From Lutibacter sp. (lineage in GTDB: Bacteria; Bacteroidota; Bacteroidia; Flavobacteriales; Flavobacteriaceae), in assembly GCF_013041805.1 (NCBI RefSeq), contig NZ_JABDRI010000106.1, positions 1-39,295 of the forward strand: DNA of 39,295 nucleotides, in the 5' to 3' direction. Positions 32,065 through 39,295 of this stretch are shown one piece after another; the first letter of the stretch is position 1, and each line of letters opens with the position of its first letter. Made by a program: the position numbers and the translations under genes. The notes beneath the pieces were generated by a model that was not told where the DNA came from, searched no databases, and worked only from the letters and a program-made list of their open reading frames with translations.

Positions 32065-32502
32065 TTATACTTTTTTTAACTCTGTTTGAATTGTTGCTTT
32101 TAACTCATTTGAAAACTTTTCTTGATCGTTTCCATTCATAAATGCAAATTCAGTTAAATCAATTTGAGTTTCTTTACCATCAACAATCACATTTAAAAAT
32201 AATGCGGTTCCTGTTGCTTCAAATTTTTCAGCTAGTTTATAATTTTCTTCTTCATCTACATTCACAACTTGAAAAGTAATATTTTGATTTTTTAGTTCAT
32301 CGGAAAAATAAGTTTCTAACGTGTATCGTGTACTTGCCTCAATGGCATTACAAGTCATACATCTATGAGTTGAGTGAAAATCAATTACTTCAATTTTATT
32401 AGCTAATTTTTCATTAGTTGATTTTTCTGTTGCAATTTTTTCTTTGCAAGAAAATAACACTAAACTAACTATCATTACGACTAAAATACTAAGTTGTTTC
32501 AT
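32065..32502 (-). CDS. arsF: ArsF-like thioredoxin-fold lipoprotein
   Basis: A 145-residue protein with a lipoprotein signal (ending VLFSC) and a thioredoxin-like domain carrying a CMTC redox pair (THRCMTCNAIE). It matches the subunit named ArsF in arsEFG operons, where it works with a partner on nitro-aromatic arsenicals. It may draw electrons from the adjacent ArsG-type, DsbD-like membrane protein across the membrane, by analogy with DsbD and its partners; this is inference. It lies 18 bp after the ArsP-type permease gene. Confidence 0.78.
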   Translation of the reverse strand: MKQLSILVVMIVSLVLFSCKEKIATEKSTNEKLANKIEVIDFHSTHRCMTCNAIEASTRYTLETYFSDELKNQNITFQVVNVDEEENYKLAEKFEATGTALFLNVIVDGKETQIDLTEFAFMNGNDQEKFSNELKATIQTELKKV

Positions 32503-32520
32503 TGTTAAAAGTTTAATTTG

Positions 32521-33498
32521 TTAAAAAATTATATTAAATATATATCCTGAAATTATTATACATAAAGTTACAACAAAAAAGAAAATGGCAATTAATTTTA
32601 GTGTCATTACTTTTTTAAGCAACATTGCTTCTGGCAAAGAAAGTCCAACAACACCCATCATAAATGCAATGGCTGTTCCTAATGGAATTCCTTTAGAAAC
32701 TAAAACTTGAGCTACCGGTAAAATACCAGAGGCATTCGAATACATTGGTACCGCCAAAATGGTTGCGGCTGGCACTGCAAACCAGTTATCTTTACCCATA
32801 TATTTTTCAAAAAAACCTTCTGGAATATACCCGTGCATTAAACCTCCAATAGCAATTCCAACCAAAACATAAGGTAAAATACCCATTAAAATGGTTTTTG
32901 TTTCTTTCCAAATAGATGGTAATCTATCTTTTAATGAAGTGTGTGCAGCCTCAAATTGTTCTGTTTCTTTTTGACTATTTTCTAATACTTGTTTCACCCA
33001 AGGAGAAAGGTATTTTTCAAGTTTTAATTTTTGAAGAATTATACCCGAAATGGTTCCTAATAAAACTCCACTTACTACGTATATTATTGTTGTTTTAATA
33101 CCAAACAATCCAATAAATAACCCAATAGCAACTTCGTTTACTAAAGGTGATGTAATTAAAAAAGCAAATGTTACACCTAAAGGAATTCCTCCCTTTACAA
33201 AACCAATAAATAATGGTACAGATGAACATGAACAAAATGGTGTAACAACGCCAAATAGTGATGCCATTAAATACTCAAATCCGTATAATTTTTTTCGAGA
33301 AAGATAATTTCTTACTTTTTCAACTGGGAAGTAACTATTTACAATTCCCATAAAAAAGATAATGACAAAAACTAACAATAGAATTTTTATACTATCATAA
33401 ATAAAGAAGTTTAAGGCTTCCGCTAAATGATCTCCTGATTTTAATTTAAGAAGTTCAAATACAAGCCAATCTGCTAATTGTTGAATCCAATCAAACAT
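32521..33498 (-). CDS. ArsP-type permease (UPF0718/DUF318 family)
   Basis: A 325-residue membrane protein with about eight hydrophobic helices in two halves. The cysteine-rich signature TPFCSCSSVPLF near residue 87 and LITSPLVNE are characteristic of the ArsP_1 permease family. ArsP members export trivalent methylated or aromatic arsenicals. The placement in an arsenic operon supports such a role. The family also contains permeases of unknown substrate, so the substrate is inferred. It follows the methyltransferase gene by 9 bp. Confidence 0.85.
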   Translation of the reverse strand: MFDWIQQLADWLVFELLKLKSGDHLAEALNFFIYDSIKILLLVFVIIFFMGIVNSYFPVEKVRNYLSRKKLYGFEYLMASLFGVVTPFCSCSSVPLFIGFVKGGIPLGVTFAFLITSPLVNEVAIGLFIGLFGIKTTIIYVVSGVLLGTISGIILQKLKLEKYLSPWVKQVLENSQKETEQFEAAHTSLKDRLPSIWKETKTILMGILPYVLVGIAIGGLMHGYIPEGFFEKYMGKDNWFAVPAATILAVPMYSNASGILPVAQVLVSKGIPLGTAIAFMMGVVGLSLPEAMLLKKVMTLKLIAIFFFVVTLCIIISGYIFNIIF

Positions 33499-33507
33499 AA
33501 AATATTT

Positions 33508-34122
33508 TTATTTTTTTCCAATAAAACGAATTACAGAAGCTTTTCCCTTATGATATGCTCCTTCATTTAATTCAATTTCTTCATGCTCTAAAACTACGAC
33601 TTCAAGTGCTGAGAAATCCTGTTCAATTTCATCCAATGAAAATAGCATTTCACTATTTTTTGGACCAAGATCAATTTTATATTCTGCATTAATTTTAAGC
33701 TGTTCTTTACTAAAACCTTCTAAAATTAAGAGTCCTCCCTTTTTTAAATATTTTGTTATTCTTTGGTGATATTCTGACTTTAAATTAGGTGGAAAATGTG
33801 CATATATTAATACAATTACATCAAACGAATTTTCCCTAAAACTGATTTGAGAAAATTCCCCAACTAAATAATTAATATTCACATTATTTAATTCGGCTAA
33901 TTTTAAAGCTTTCAACTTTCCTTGATTACTGATATCAAAACAAGTAACATTTAAACCCTTTTTTGCAGCAAATACAGCATTTCTACCTTCACCTTCTGCA
34001 GGTAAAAGTATACTTCCTTTTAGGTTATATTTAGCTATAGTATCTTCAAAAAATTGATTTGGTTTTACACCATAAGCAAATTCTTCATTTTTATATCTTT
34101 CTTCCCAAAACTCTTTCATCAT
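33508..34122 (-). CDS. Class I SAM-dependent methyltransferase in the arsenic operon
   Basis: A 204-residue protein. Motif I is [18 protein letters not shown] followed by the acidic ribose-binding FDIS, and later motifs are [11 protein letters not shown] and GGLLILEGF. The N-terminal [14 protein letters not shown] resembles TehB/thiopurine-type methyltransferases. It lacks the three conserved cysteines of ArsM, so it is probably not a classical arsenite methyltransferase. Its start overlaps acr3 by 4 nt (ATGA-type), so it is coupled to the arsenite efflux gene and may detoxify a metalloid such as tellurite or selenite, or a product. Function is uncertain. Confidence 0.85.
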   Translation of the reverse strand: MMKEFWEERYKNEEFAYGVKPNQFFEDTIAKYNLKGSILLPAEGEGRNAVFAAKKGLNVTCFDISNQGKLKALKLAELNNVNINYLVGEFSQISFRENSFDVIVLIYAHFPPNLKSEYHQRITKYLKKGGLLILEGFSKEQLKINAEYKIDLGPKNSEMLFSLDEIEQDFSALEVVVLEHEEIELNEGAYHKGKASVIRFIGKK

Positions 34123-35159
34123 AGTGCTTTTAAATAATATTTTTTCTTTAAATATAATGATACATTTACTAAAGCAATTAAAACGGGAACCTCAACCAAG
34201 GGTCCTATAACACCCGTAAAAGCTTGTGGAGAATTTATTCCAAAAACAGCAATTGCAACTGCAATAGCCAATTCAAAATTGTTTCCCGTAGCTGTAAATG
34301 CAACTGCTGCATTCCGTTTATAATCAATATTCATAGCTTTTCCAGTGAAAAAACTCACAAAAAACATCAATACAAAATAGATAACTAATGGTACTGCGAT
34401 TTTTAATACGTCAAAAGGAATTTCAACAATTAAATCACCTTTTAAACTAAACATTAGAACAATGGTAGCTAGTAAAGCAATTAGTGTGAGTGGAGAAATA
34501 AATGGGATAAATTTTGTATTGTACCATACTTCCCCTTTGTATTTTACTAAATATTTCCGACTTAAAAATCCGGCTAAAAAAGGAATTCCTAAATATATTA
34601 AAACACTTTTAGCAACTTCAAAAACTGAAATATTTACATCAAATCCCTCTAAACCAATAAAATTGGGTAAAACTGTAATAAACAACCAAGCGTAAAAACT
34701 ATACGTAATTATTTGAAATACACTATTTAAAGCTACTAATGTTGCACCATATTCTCGGCTTGCTCCTGCTAAATCGTTCCAAACAATTACCATTGCTATA
34801 CAACGTGCTAAACCAATTAAAATTAAACCAGACATATAACCTGGCTCGTCTCTTAAAAAAATTACTGCTAATACAAACATTAAAATTGGACCAACAATCC
34901 AATTTAAAAATAAAGACAAGGACATTAATTTTGTGTCTTTAAAAACTGTTGGAATTAAACTATAATCCACTTTTGCTAATGGAGGATACATCATTAAAAT
35001 TAGTCCAATTGCCAAAGGTATATTTGTAGTTCCTACCGAAAAAGAATCAGTTATTTCACCGATTTGAGGAAAAAAATATCCTAACCCAACACCAATGGCC
35101 ATTGCTAAAAATATCCATATGGTTAAGTACTTATCTAAAAATTTAAGTCTTTTTTTCAT
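34119..35159 (-). CDS. acr3: Arsenite efflux transporter Acr3
   Basis: A 346-residue protein with ten hydrophobic helices of the bile-acid/arsenite/riboflavin transporter fold. The conserved [14 protein letters not shown] with Cys120 is the key Acr3 signature, and a second half with a [20 protein letters not shown] segment carries the conserved Glu. Acr3 extrudes As(III) using the proton gradient. It overlaps arsC by 1 nt and the methyltransferase by 4 nt. Confidence 0.95.
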   Translation of the reverse strand: MKKRLKFLDKYLTIWIFLAMAIGVGLGYFFPQIGEITDSFSVGTTNIPLAIGLILMMYPPLAKVDYSLIPTVFKDTKLMSLSLFLNWIVGPILMFVLAVIFLRDEPGYMSGLILIGLARCIAMVIVWNDLAGASREYGATLVALNSVFQIITYSFYAWLFITVLPNFIGLEGFDVNISVFEVAKSVLIYLGIPFLAGFLSRKYLVKYKGEVWYNTKFIPFISPLTLIALLATIVLMFSLKGDLIVEIPFDVLKIAVPLVIYFVLMFFVSFFTGKAMNIDYKRNAAVAFTATGNNFELAIAVAIAVFGINSPQAFTGVIGPLVEVPVLIALVNVSLYLKKKYYLKAL

Positions 35160-35773
35160 TACTTCTTAATTTGAGAAAATACATACATCATTTCTGAAGC
35201 AATTTCATTACTTCGCTCCAAATATTTTTCCGCTTGTTGTGGTGTGTTATCAAATACTTTAGGATCATTATATCGAATAGGAATTCTAGCTTCACAACCA
35301 ACAATAAATGGACAATTCTCATCAGCGTGATCGCAAGTCATTAATGCTGCAAACTCACCCTTTGGATTAAAATTATCATCATATTTTTTAGAAAAACATA
35401 TAATTGAAGGATTGTTTTCTGCATATTTTACGCTATAAACTGGGTTATCCTCATTAGACAACTTCGTAATTTGAAACCCTTGACTTGCTAATATTTGCCC
35501 AACCATTGGAAACATTGCTGTAGCTTCCGTTCCGCCAGAATAACAAAACACATTTTTTATTCCAAAATTTTGAGCAGCTGTTTGCGCCCAAATTTGAGAC
35601 AAATGACTTCTACGTGAATTATGTGTGCAAATAAAATTTAAGTTTACATTTTTATTTGCTGAAACTTTAGACTGAACAAAATCAATCATTGGTTGTAAAG
35701 TTTCTTTTCTTTCTACTGAAATAATTAAGTTCTTTAACTCTTCTACAGAATTATTTATTTCTTTCAATAACAT
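35159..35773 (-). CDS. arsC: Arsenate reductase ArsC-like, low-molecular-weight phosphatase family
   Basis: A 204-residue protein with the CX5R(S) active site in [17 protein letters not shown] near residue 50. Conserved [10 protein letters not shown] follows near 148 with GC at 158, cysteines that could relay oxidation. The length exceeds plain LMW phosphatases (~140), mainly through extra N-terminal residues. It reduces arsenate to arsenite, which Acr3 then exports. It lies 10 bp after the thioredoxin-like gene, whose CPNC site could be its electron donor, and overlaps acr3 by 1 nt. Confidence 0.9.
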   Translation of the reverse strand: MLLKEINNSVEELKNLIISVERKETLQPMIDFVQSKVSANKNVNLNFICTHNSRRSHLSQIWAQTAAQNFGIKNVFCYSGGTEATAMFPMVGQILASQGFQITKLSNEDNPVYSVKYAENNPSIICFSKKYDDNFNPKGEFAALMTCDHADENCPFIVGCEARIPIRYNDPKVFDNTPQQAEKYLERSNEIASEMMYVFSQIKK

Positions 35774-35783
35774 AATCTACTAT

Positions 35784-36104
35784 TTAGCAACAACCAGATT
35801 CTTTATCTTCAGAAGAACAACAAGAAGACTCAATGTTGTCGTCTGAACAACAGGCATTATTTGCAAAATTATCAACTAAAAAAGCCTGTATTTCATTCTT
35901 TGAAGGAACTTTACCTTTTATAACAACTTGTTCATCAATAACAACAGCTGGTGTGCTCATAATATCATACATCATAATTTCCTGAATATCTGTTACCTTT
36001 ACAATGGTAGCATCAATATTCAACTCGTTTACAACTTCAGTTACAATCTTTTCTGTTGTTACACAATTTGGGCAACCTGTTCCTAATATTTTAATTGTTT
36101 TCAT
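35784..36104 (-). CDS. Small thioredoxin-fold protein with a periodic Cys-Cys tail
   Basis: A 106-residue protein. The first ~80 residues are a small thioredoxin-like domain with GTGCPNC (C11, C14) and a STPAVVID cis-proline region, typical of redox-active disulfide proteins. The last 22 residues are unusual: Cys-Cys pairs at 85-86, 95-96 and 105-106, exactly ten residues apart, separated by acidic and serine residues. Such a tail is suited to bind a soft metal or As(III). It lies in the arsenic operon before arsC and may be an electron donor for it or an ArsE-like partner; both are inference. Confidence 0.87.
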   Translation of the reverse strand: MKTIKILGTGCPNCVTTEKIVTEVVNELNIDATIVKVTDIQEIMMYDIMSTPAVVIDEQVVIKGKVPSKNEIQAFLVDNFANNACCSDDNIESSCCSSEDKESGCC

Positions 36105-36163
36105 TTTATTTATTTCGATTTATTTCTATACTCTTTAACGCATACTAGCGCCTATACATTTTT

Positions 36164-36637
36164 TTAACAGCAATTAGATGCTGGTGCACAACAATTAGAG
36201 GTGGTATTAACTATATTTGAAAGTTTTACTTTTGATTTTTTAATTGAAACATCACAAGCATCCTTTGCCAAACAATTAGTTTGTTTGGTGGTTAATAAAA
36301 AATTTATTCCATCAAAATCCAGATCATATTTACCAATAGTTAAACCTTGATATTCTACTTCAATTTCTAAATTTTCTAGATTTAAAATTTTATCGGATAA
36401 TTCAATTATATGAATTAATTTTTCAGGGTGTAAACGATGATTATAGTCATTAGCCTCCCATAACTGAAAATTAGCAACGGCTTCATTTCTAACCGTTCCT
36501 CCACAATCAATAAAATGCTTTGTTACTTTACCTACTTCTGTTACATGAAAATGACTAGGAACCATATTACCATCTGGCAATTGAAAAGCTATTGTATTTA
36601 AATTCCTTAAATATTCCTTTATTTCTTCTATTTTCAT
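36164..36637 (-). CDS. DUF6428-type protein with Cys-Cys tail
   Basis: A 157-residue protein of unknown function. I recognise it as the DUF6428 type found next to arsR in Bacteroidota: LPDGNMVPSHFHVTEVG near residue 20, FIDCGGT, and FQLWEANDYNHRLHPEKL. The HFHVTEVG part looks like a ligand or metal site. The end has a Cys-rich tail (NCCAPASNCC), with CC at 149-150 and 156-157. It lies 26 nt... downstream of an ArsR-type operator (36661-36678), so it can be expressed under arsenic control separately from arsR. No enzyme function is assigned. Confidence 0.82.
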   Translation of the reverse strand: MKIEEIKEYLRNLNTIAFQLPDGNMVPSHFHVTEVGKVTKHFIDCGGTVRNEAVANFQLWEANDYNHRLHPEKLIHIIELSDKILNLENLEIEVEYQGLTIGKYDLDFDGINFLLTTKQTNCLAKDACDVSIKKSKVKLSNIVNTTSNCCAPASNCC

Positions 36638-36660
36638 TTCATCTCGTTTTAACTAATTAT

Positions 36661-36678
36661 CATCGCAAATAAACGATG
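36661..36678. promoter_or_regulatory. Second ArsR-type operator, before the DUF6428 gene
   Basis: CATCG and CGATG arms flank CAAATAAA, an 18-bp palindrome. The core ATCGCAAATAAACGAT differs at one base from the site at 37032-37047 over the arsR promoter. It lies between arsR and the DUF6428 gene, 24-41 bp before that gene. On the minus strand the middle reads TTTATTTG, one base off the -7 consensus TAnnTTTG. Confidence 0.72.
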
Positions 36679-36695
36679 AATTGAATTAATTTTTT

Positions 36696-37025
36696 TTAGC
36701 AATATGTTTTTATAGTCTGTTTTTCAAAAAAAGAAGCAAATAATGTTTTTGCTTTTTGCCAGTTTTCTTGATGTATACAATACTTTATTTTTGGTGGGTT
36801 TACTTCCCCATTTATCAATCCTGCGTTTTTCAATTCTTTTAAGTGTTGAGATATTGTAGATTGTGCTAACGGTAAAACATCTAACAAATCCCCAGTATAA
36901 CAACAACTTTGATTTTCTAAATAATTTAAAATTTTAATCCGTGTTGGATGCCCCAAGGCTTTTGCAAATTTTGCCAAAGCTTCAGTTTCTTCCAAATAAT
37001 TAATATCTTGAATTGTCCTTTTCAT
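36696..37025 (-). CDS. arsR: ArsR/SmtB family transcriptional repressor
   Basis: A 109-residue winged helix protein. The recognition region LAQSTISQHLKELKNAGLI is at about residues 53-71, preceded by FAKALGHPTRIKILNYL. The sensor cysteines differ from E. coli ArsR (CVC): here C41-C42 (QSCCYTG), with further cysteines at C83 and C109, the last residue. It should bind As(III) or Sb(III) and leave the DNA. Its own promoter -7 element lies inside the palindrome at 37031-37048, which implies autorepression. The gene leads the arsenic operon. Confidence 0.93.
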   Translation of the reverse strand: MKRTIQDINYLEETEALAKFAKALGHPTRIKILNYLENQSCCYTGDLLDVLPLAQSTISQHLKELKNAGLINGEVNPPKIKYCIHQENWQKAKTLFASFFEKQTIKTYC

Positions 37026-37030
37026 AAGTT

Positions 37031-37048
37031 CATCGCAAATATACGATT
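37031..37048. promoter_or_regulatory. ArsR-type operator covering the arsR -7 element
   Basis: The near-palindrome CATCGCAAATATACGATT (core ATCG and CGAT arms, 8-nt centre) lies 6 bp before the arsR ATG. Its centre on the minus strand is TATATTTG, the promoter -7 element, so a bound repressor would block RNA polymerase directly. A near-copy lies at 36661-36678. Confidence 0.8.
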
Positions 37049-37065
37049 AATAAATTAGTTTCCAA
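37036..37065 (-). promoter_or_regulatory. Promoter of arsR and the arsenic operon
   Basis: Minus-strand TTG at 37063-37065, 19-nt spacer, TATATTTG at 37036-37043. The predicted start (about 37031) is only about 5 nt from the arsR ATG at 37025, so the message would be almost leaderless. Confidence 0.78.
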
Positions 37066-37123
37066 ATTTTAAACCAAATGAATAGATTTAAGTCTAAACT
37101 TATAATTGTTAAAATTTAAAGTA

Positions 37124-38344
37124 ATGAAAGAAGTTAGCTATCTTATTCTAAGTATACTATTATTAGTATCGTGCAGCACAACAAATGACGAAATACTAGA
37201 TGAAACTATAATACCTGATATAATAACAACTGAATACAACTACCCAATAGTGGATACTGGTGTTACTAATTTTTATGATAACACAACTATTATTACTTCA
37301 CCAACTCAAGGATCTTCTTTTTTTGGGCAAGATGCAAATTATAGCGGAAATCAACCTTCTTATACAGATAATAATGATGGAACTATTACAGATAATGTTA
37401 CCGGTTTAATGTGGGAGCAAGATATGGGTTCTAAAATTACATTTAACGAAGCCTTTTCAAAAGCTAGTACTTCAACTTTAGGAAATCATAACGATTGGAG
37501 AGTTCCAACTTTAAAAGAATTATATTCTTTAATATTATTTTCAGGAAAAGTAAAAGGTGAAGTAGCTATTGATTTGTTTATTGACACCAATTATTTCAAT
37601 CAAGAATTAGGAGATACTTCCATTGGAGAACGCGAAATTGATGCTCAAACTTGGTCTTCAACTGAATATGTTTCTACAACTATGGTTAACGTTGAAACAG
37701 TTTTTGGAGTAAATTTTATTGATGGGCGTATAAAAGGGTATCCAAAATATAAACCAGGTTCTGGAAATGCAAATACAATGTATTTTAGAATGGTGAGAGG
37801 AAATACGGATTATGGAACAAATAATTTTGTAGATAATGGAGATGGAACAATCAGCGATTTAGCAACTGGTTTAATGTGGCAACAATCTGATGATGGAACT
37901 TCAAGAGATTGGGAGGAATCTTTAGCCTATGCCGAAGATCTTGACCTTGGAAACAAAACCGATTGGCGCTTACCAAATGCAAAAGAATTACAAAGTATTG
38001 TAGATTATACCAGATCTCCAAAAACTACCAATTCACCCGCCATTAATCCTCTTTTTAATTGTACTGAAATATCAGATCCAGATGGGAACACCGGTAATTA
38101 CCCATTTTATTGGACTGGAACGAGTCATTTAGATGGAGCAAACCCATATTCAAGTGGTGTTTATGTTGCTTTTGGCGAAGGACAAGGAGAAATGAATGGA
38201 GTACTAATGGATGTTCACGGAGCTGGTTGTCAACGTAGCGACCCCAAAAGTGGAAACCTAAATGATTACCCACAGTTTTTCGGTCCTCAAGGTGATGTTC
38301 GGTATGTTTACAATTATGTTCGATGTGTAAGAACAATAAATTAA
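37124..38344 (+). CDS. Lipoprotein with two DUF1566 (Lcl C-terminal-like) domains
   Basis: A 406-residue lipoprotein from ATG 37124 (MKEVSYLILSILLLVSC, lipobox Cys17). Two repeats are visible: the first has DNNDGTITDNVTGLMWEQ and WRVPTLKEL, the second DNGDGTISDLATGLMWQQ and WRLPNAKEL. DUF1566 domains have a C-type-lectin-like fold related to the formylglycine-generating-enzyme fold and often bind surfaces or polymers. It faces the cell surface or periplasm. The next gene is a sulfatase lipoprotein, 23 bp later on the same strand, so the pair may act together on a sulfated polymer. The role is inferred. Confidence 0.85.
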   Translation: MKEVSYLILSILLLVSCSTTNDEILDETIIPDIITTEYNYPIVDTGVTNFYDNTTIITSPTQGSSFFGQDANYSGNQPSYTDNNDGTITDNVTGLMWEQDMGSKITFNEAFSKASTSTLGNHNDWRVPTLKELYSLILFSGKVKGEVAIDLFIDTNYFNQELGDTSIGEREIDAQTWSSTEYVSTTMVNVETVFGVNFIDGRIKGYPKYKPGSGNANTMYFRMVRGNTDYGTNNFVDNGDGTISDLATGLMWQQSDDGTSRDWEESLAYAEDLDLGNKTDWRLPNAKELQSIVDYTRSPKTTNSPAINPLFNCTEISDPDGNTGNYPFYWTGTSHLDGANPYSSGVYVAFGEGQGEMNGVLMDVHGAGCQRSDPKSGNLNDYPQFFGPQGDVRYVYNYVRCVRTIN

Positions 38345-38367
38345 TAGTATTCTTCAAAAAACTAAAA

Positions 38368-39295
38368 ATGTTTAAATATCTGTTTTCTACTTTCAAGCTA
38401 CTTTTTATCATTACATTGATATTAGTTTCTTGCTCTAAAAAAAATTCTGATTTTAATGATTCTGAAACCGAAAATATTACAGAAAACCCTTCTGAAATAA
38501 CAAAACCTAATATTTTATTGGTCATTGCAGATGATATGGGCTTGGATGCTTCACCTGGATATGAAATTGGATCAATTAAACCTTATATGCCAAATCTTGA
38601 AAAATTAGCAGCTAATGGAATAACGTTTAACAATGTTTGGTCAAACCCTACTTGTACTCCAACGCGTTCAAGCATACTTACAGGAAAATATGGAGTTAGA
38701 ACTAATATGTTAAAAGTAGGTGACGTACTTTCAACTTCTGAAACATCCATTCAAAAATATTTAGCTAATAATTTGGGATCAACTTATAGTCATGCCGTTA
38801 TAGGTAAATGGCATCTATCAACAGATCCTAATCACCCAACAAACATGGGAGTGGGCTATTATGCCGGTTTATTAACTGGTGCCGTATCATCTTATTGGGA
38901 TTGGAATTTAACTGAAAACAGTCAAACAACTACATCTACAGAATATGCAACTACAAAAATTACTGATTTGGCAATAGATTGGGTTGAAAATAAAACAAAT
39001 CCTTGGTTTTTATGGGTAGCTTATAGTGCGCCACATACTCCTTTTCATTTACCACCAACTAATTTACATTCACAAGGAAATTTACCTTCAGATGAAGCCA
39101 GTATTGTTACAAATCCATTACCTTATTATATGGCCATGCTAGAAGCAATGGACTCCGAAATGGGAAGGCTTATGAACTCTCTAAGTCAGGAAGAAAAAGA
39201 AAATACTGTTATTATTTTTATTGGAGACAATGGAACACCTCAACAAGTAGCTCAAGAATACAATTCCTCAAGAACTAAAGGTTCATTATATCAAG
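38368..39295 (+). CDS. Lipoprotein sulfatase (S1 family), C-terminus cut by window
   Basis: Translated from ATG 38368; open for 309 codons to the window edge, so the end is missing. A lipobox (ILVSC, Cys22) is followed by a sulfatase domain: the metal-binding LVIADDMG at about 51-58, the formylglycine motif CTPTR with Cys96, GKWHLS, APHTPFH and IGDNG. The Cys in a C-x-P-x-R motif needs conversion to formylglycine by an FGE or anaerobic sulfatase-maturing enzyme, not seen in this window. It should hydrolyse sulfate esters, perhaps of marine algal polysaccharides. It follows the DUF1566 lipoprotein by 23 bp. The specific sulfatase subfamily cannot be set from a partial sequence. Confidence 0.9.
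   Translation, partial: MFKYLFSTFKLLFIITLILVSCSKKNSDFNDSETENITENPSEITKPNILLVIADDMGLDASPGYEIGSIKPYMPNLEKLAANGITFNNVWSNPTCTPTRSSILTGKYGVRTNMLKVGDVLSTSETSIQKYLANNLGSTYSHAVIGKWHLSTDPNHPTNMGVGYYAGLLTGAVSSYWDWNLTENSQTTTSTEYATTKITDLAIDWVENKTNPWFLWVAYSAPHTPFHLPPTNLHSQGNLPSDEASIVTNPLPYYMAMLEAMDSEMGRLMNSLSQEEKENTVIIFIGDNGTPQQVAQEYNSSRTKGSLYQ

Noticed and set aside
36105-36163. A third ArsR operator before the thioredoxin-like gene
   Set aside because: The 59-bp gap has one CGAT half but no opposing arm.
37106-37123. TTG start adding six residues before the DUF1566 lipoprotein
   Set aside because: The ATG at 37124 gives a clean lipoprotein signal with lipobox Cys17.
38055-38525. A 156-residue minus-strand frame
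   Set aside because: Antisense to the end of the DUF1566 gene and the start of the sulfatase, both well supported.
1-39295. CRISPR arrays, transposases, integrases, tRNA or rRNA genes
   Set aside because: I saw no regularly spaced direct repeats, no transposase motifs, and no cloverleaf or rRNA-like stretch in the gaps.

Overview
The window looks like a chromosomal piece of a marine-type Flavobacteriaceae bacterium (Bacteroidota). The evidence is low GC, the gliding genes gldD and gldE next to ssb and mutY, several promoters of the Bacteroidota type (TTG, 17-23 nt, TAnnTTTG), many lipoproteins with an SC lipobox, and an rplU gene with a long helix-hairpin-helix tail. There are no tRNA or rRNA genes, CRISPR arrays or insertion sequences that I can see.

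Layout. (1) 1-12.4 kb is a molybdenum-enzyme region. At the left edge is a protein with four [4Fe-4S] clusters fused to an NrfD-type membrane anchor (cut by the window). Then comes an almost complete molybdopterin cofactor set: moaD and moaE on the plus strand, and moaA, moeA, moaC, mobA and a moeB/thiF-like gene on the minus strand. Two unexpected genes sit among them, a membrane-bound MutS-like ATPase and a DUF1835 protein. The minus-strand run is tightly packed and begins with two YeeE/YedE sulfur-transport genes and a Crp/Fnr regulator. A second Crp/Fnr regulator lies just upstream. A perfect palindrome of Crp/Fnr geometry sits about 41 bp upstream of the predicted yeeE transcription start. 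My inference is that the off-window molybdoenzyme works on a sulfur compound, such as sulfite, thiosulfate or polysulfide.

(2) 12.4-31 kb is mostly housekeeping: kdtA, rpmA-rplU, an active/inactive M16 peptidase pair, an EamA transporter, two small lipoproteins, ctaA, gldD-gldE-ssb-mutY, an HU-family gene, a 30-residue very basic protein, RNase G, a patatin-POTRA-barrel protein and uvrC. Clear stem-loop terminators separate several of these units.

(3) 31-37 kb is an arsenic-resistance operon on the minus strand: arsR, a DUF6428 gene, a thioredoxin-like gene with a Cys-Cys tail, arsC, acr3, a methyltransferase, an ArsP-type permease, arsF-like, arsG-like and a 32-residue membrane peptide. Two nearly identical palindromes, one over the arsR promoter -7 element and one before the DUF6428 gene, are probably ArsR operators.

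(4) 37.1 kb to the end holds a lipoprotein with two DUF1566 repeats followed by a lipoprotein sulfatase that is cut by the right edge.

The most novel-looking elements are the arsenic operon with its dual operators and periodic CC tails, and the sulfur-transport/Crp/molybdopterin super-operon with its embedded MutS-like ATPase.
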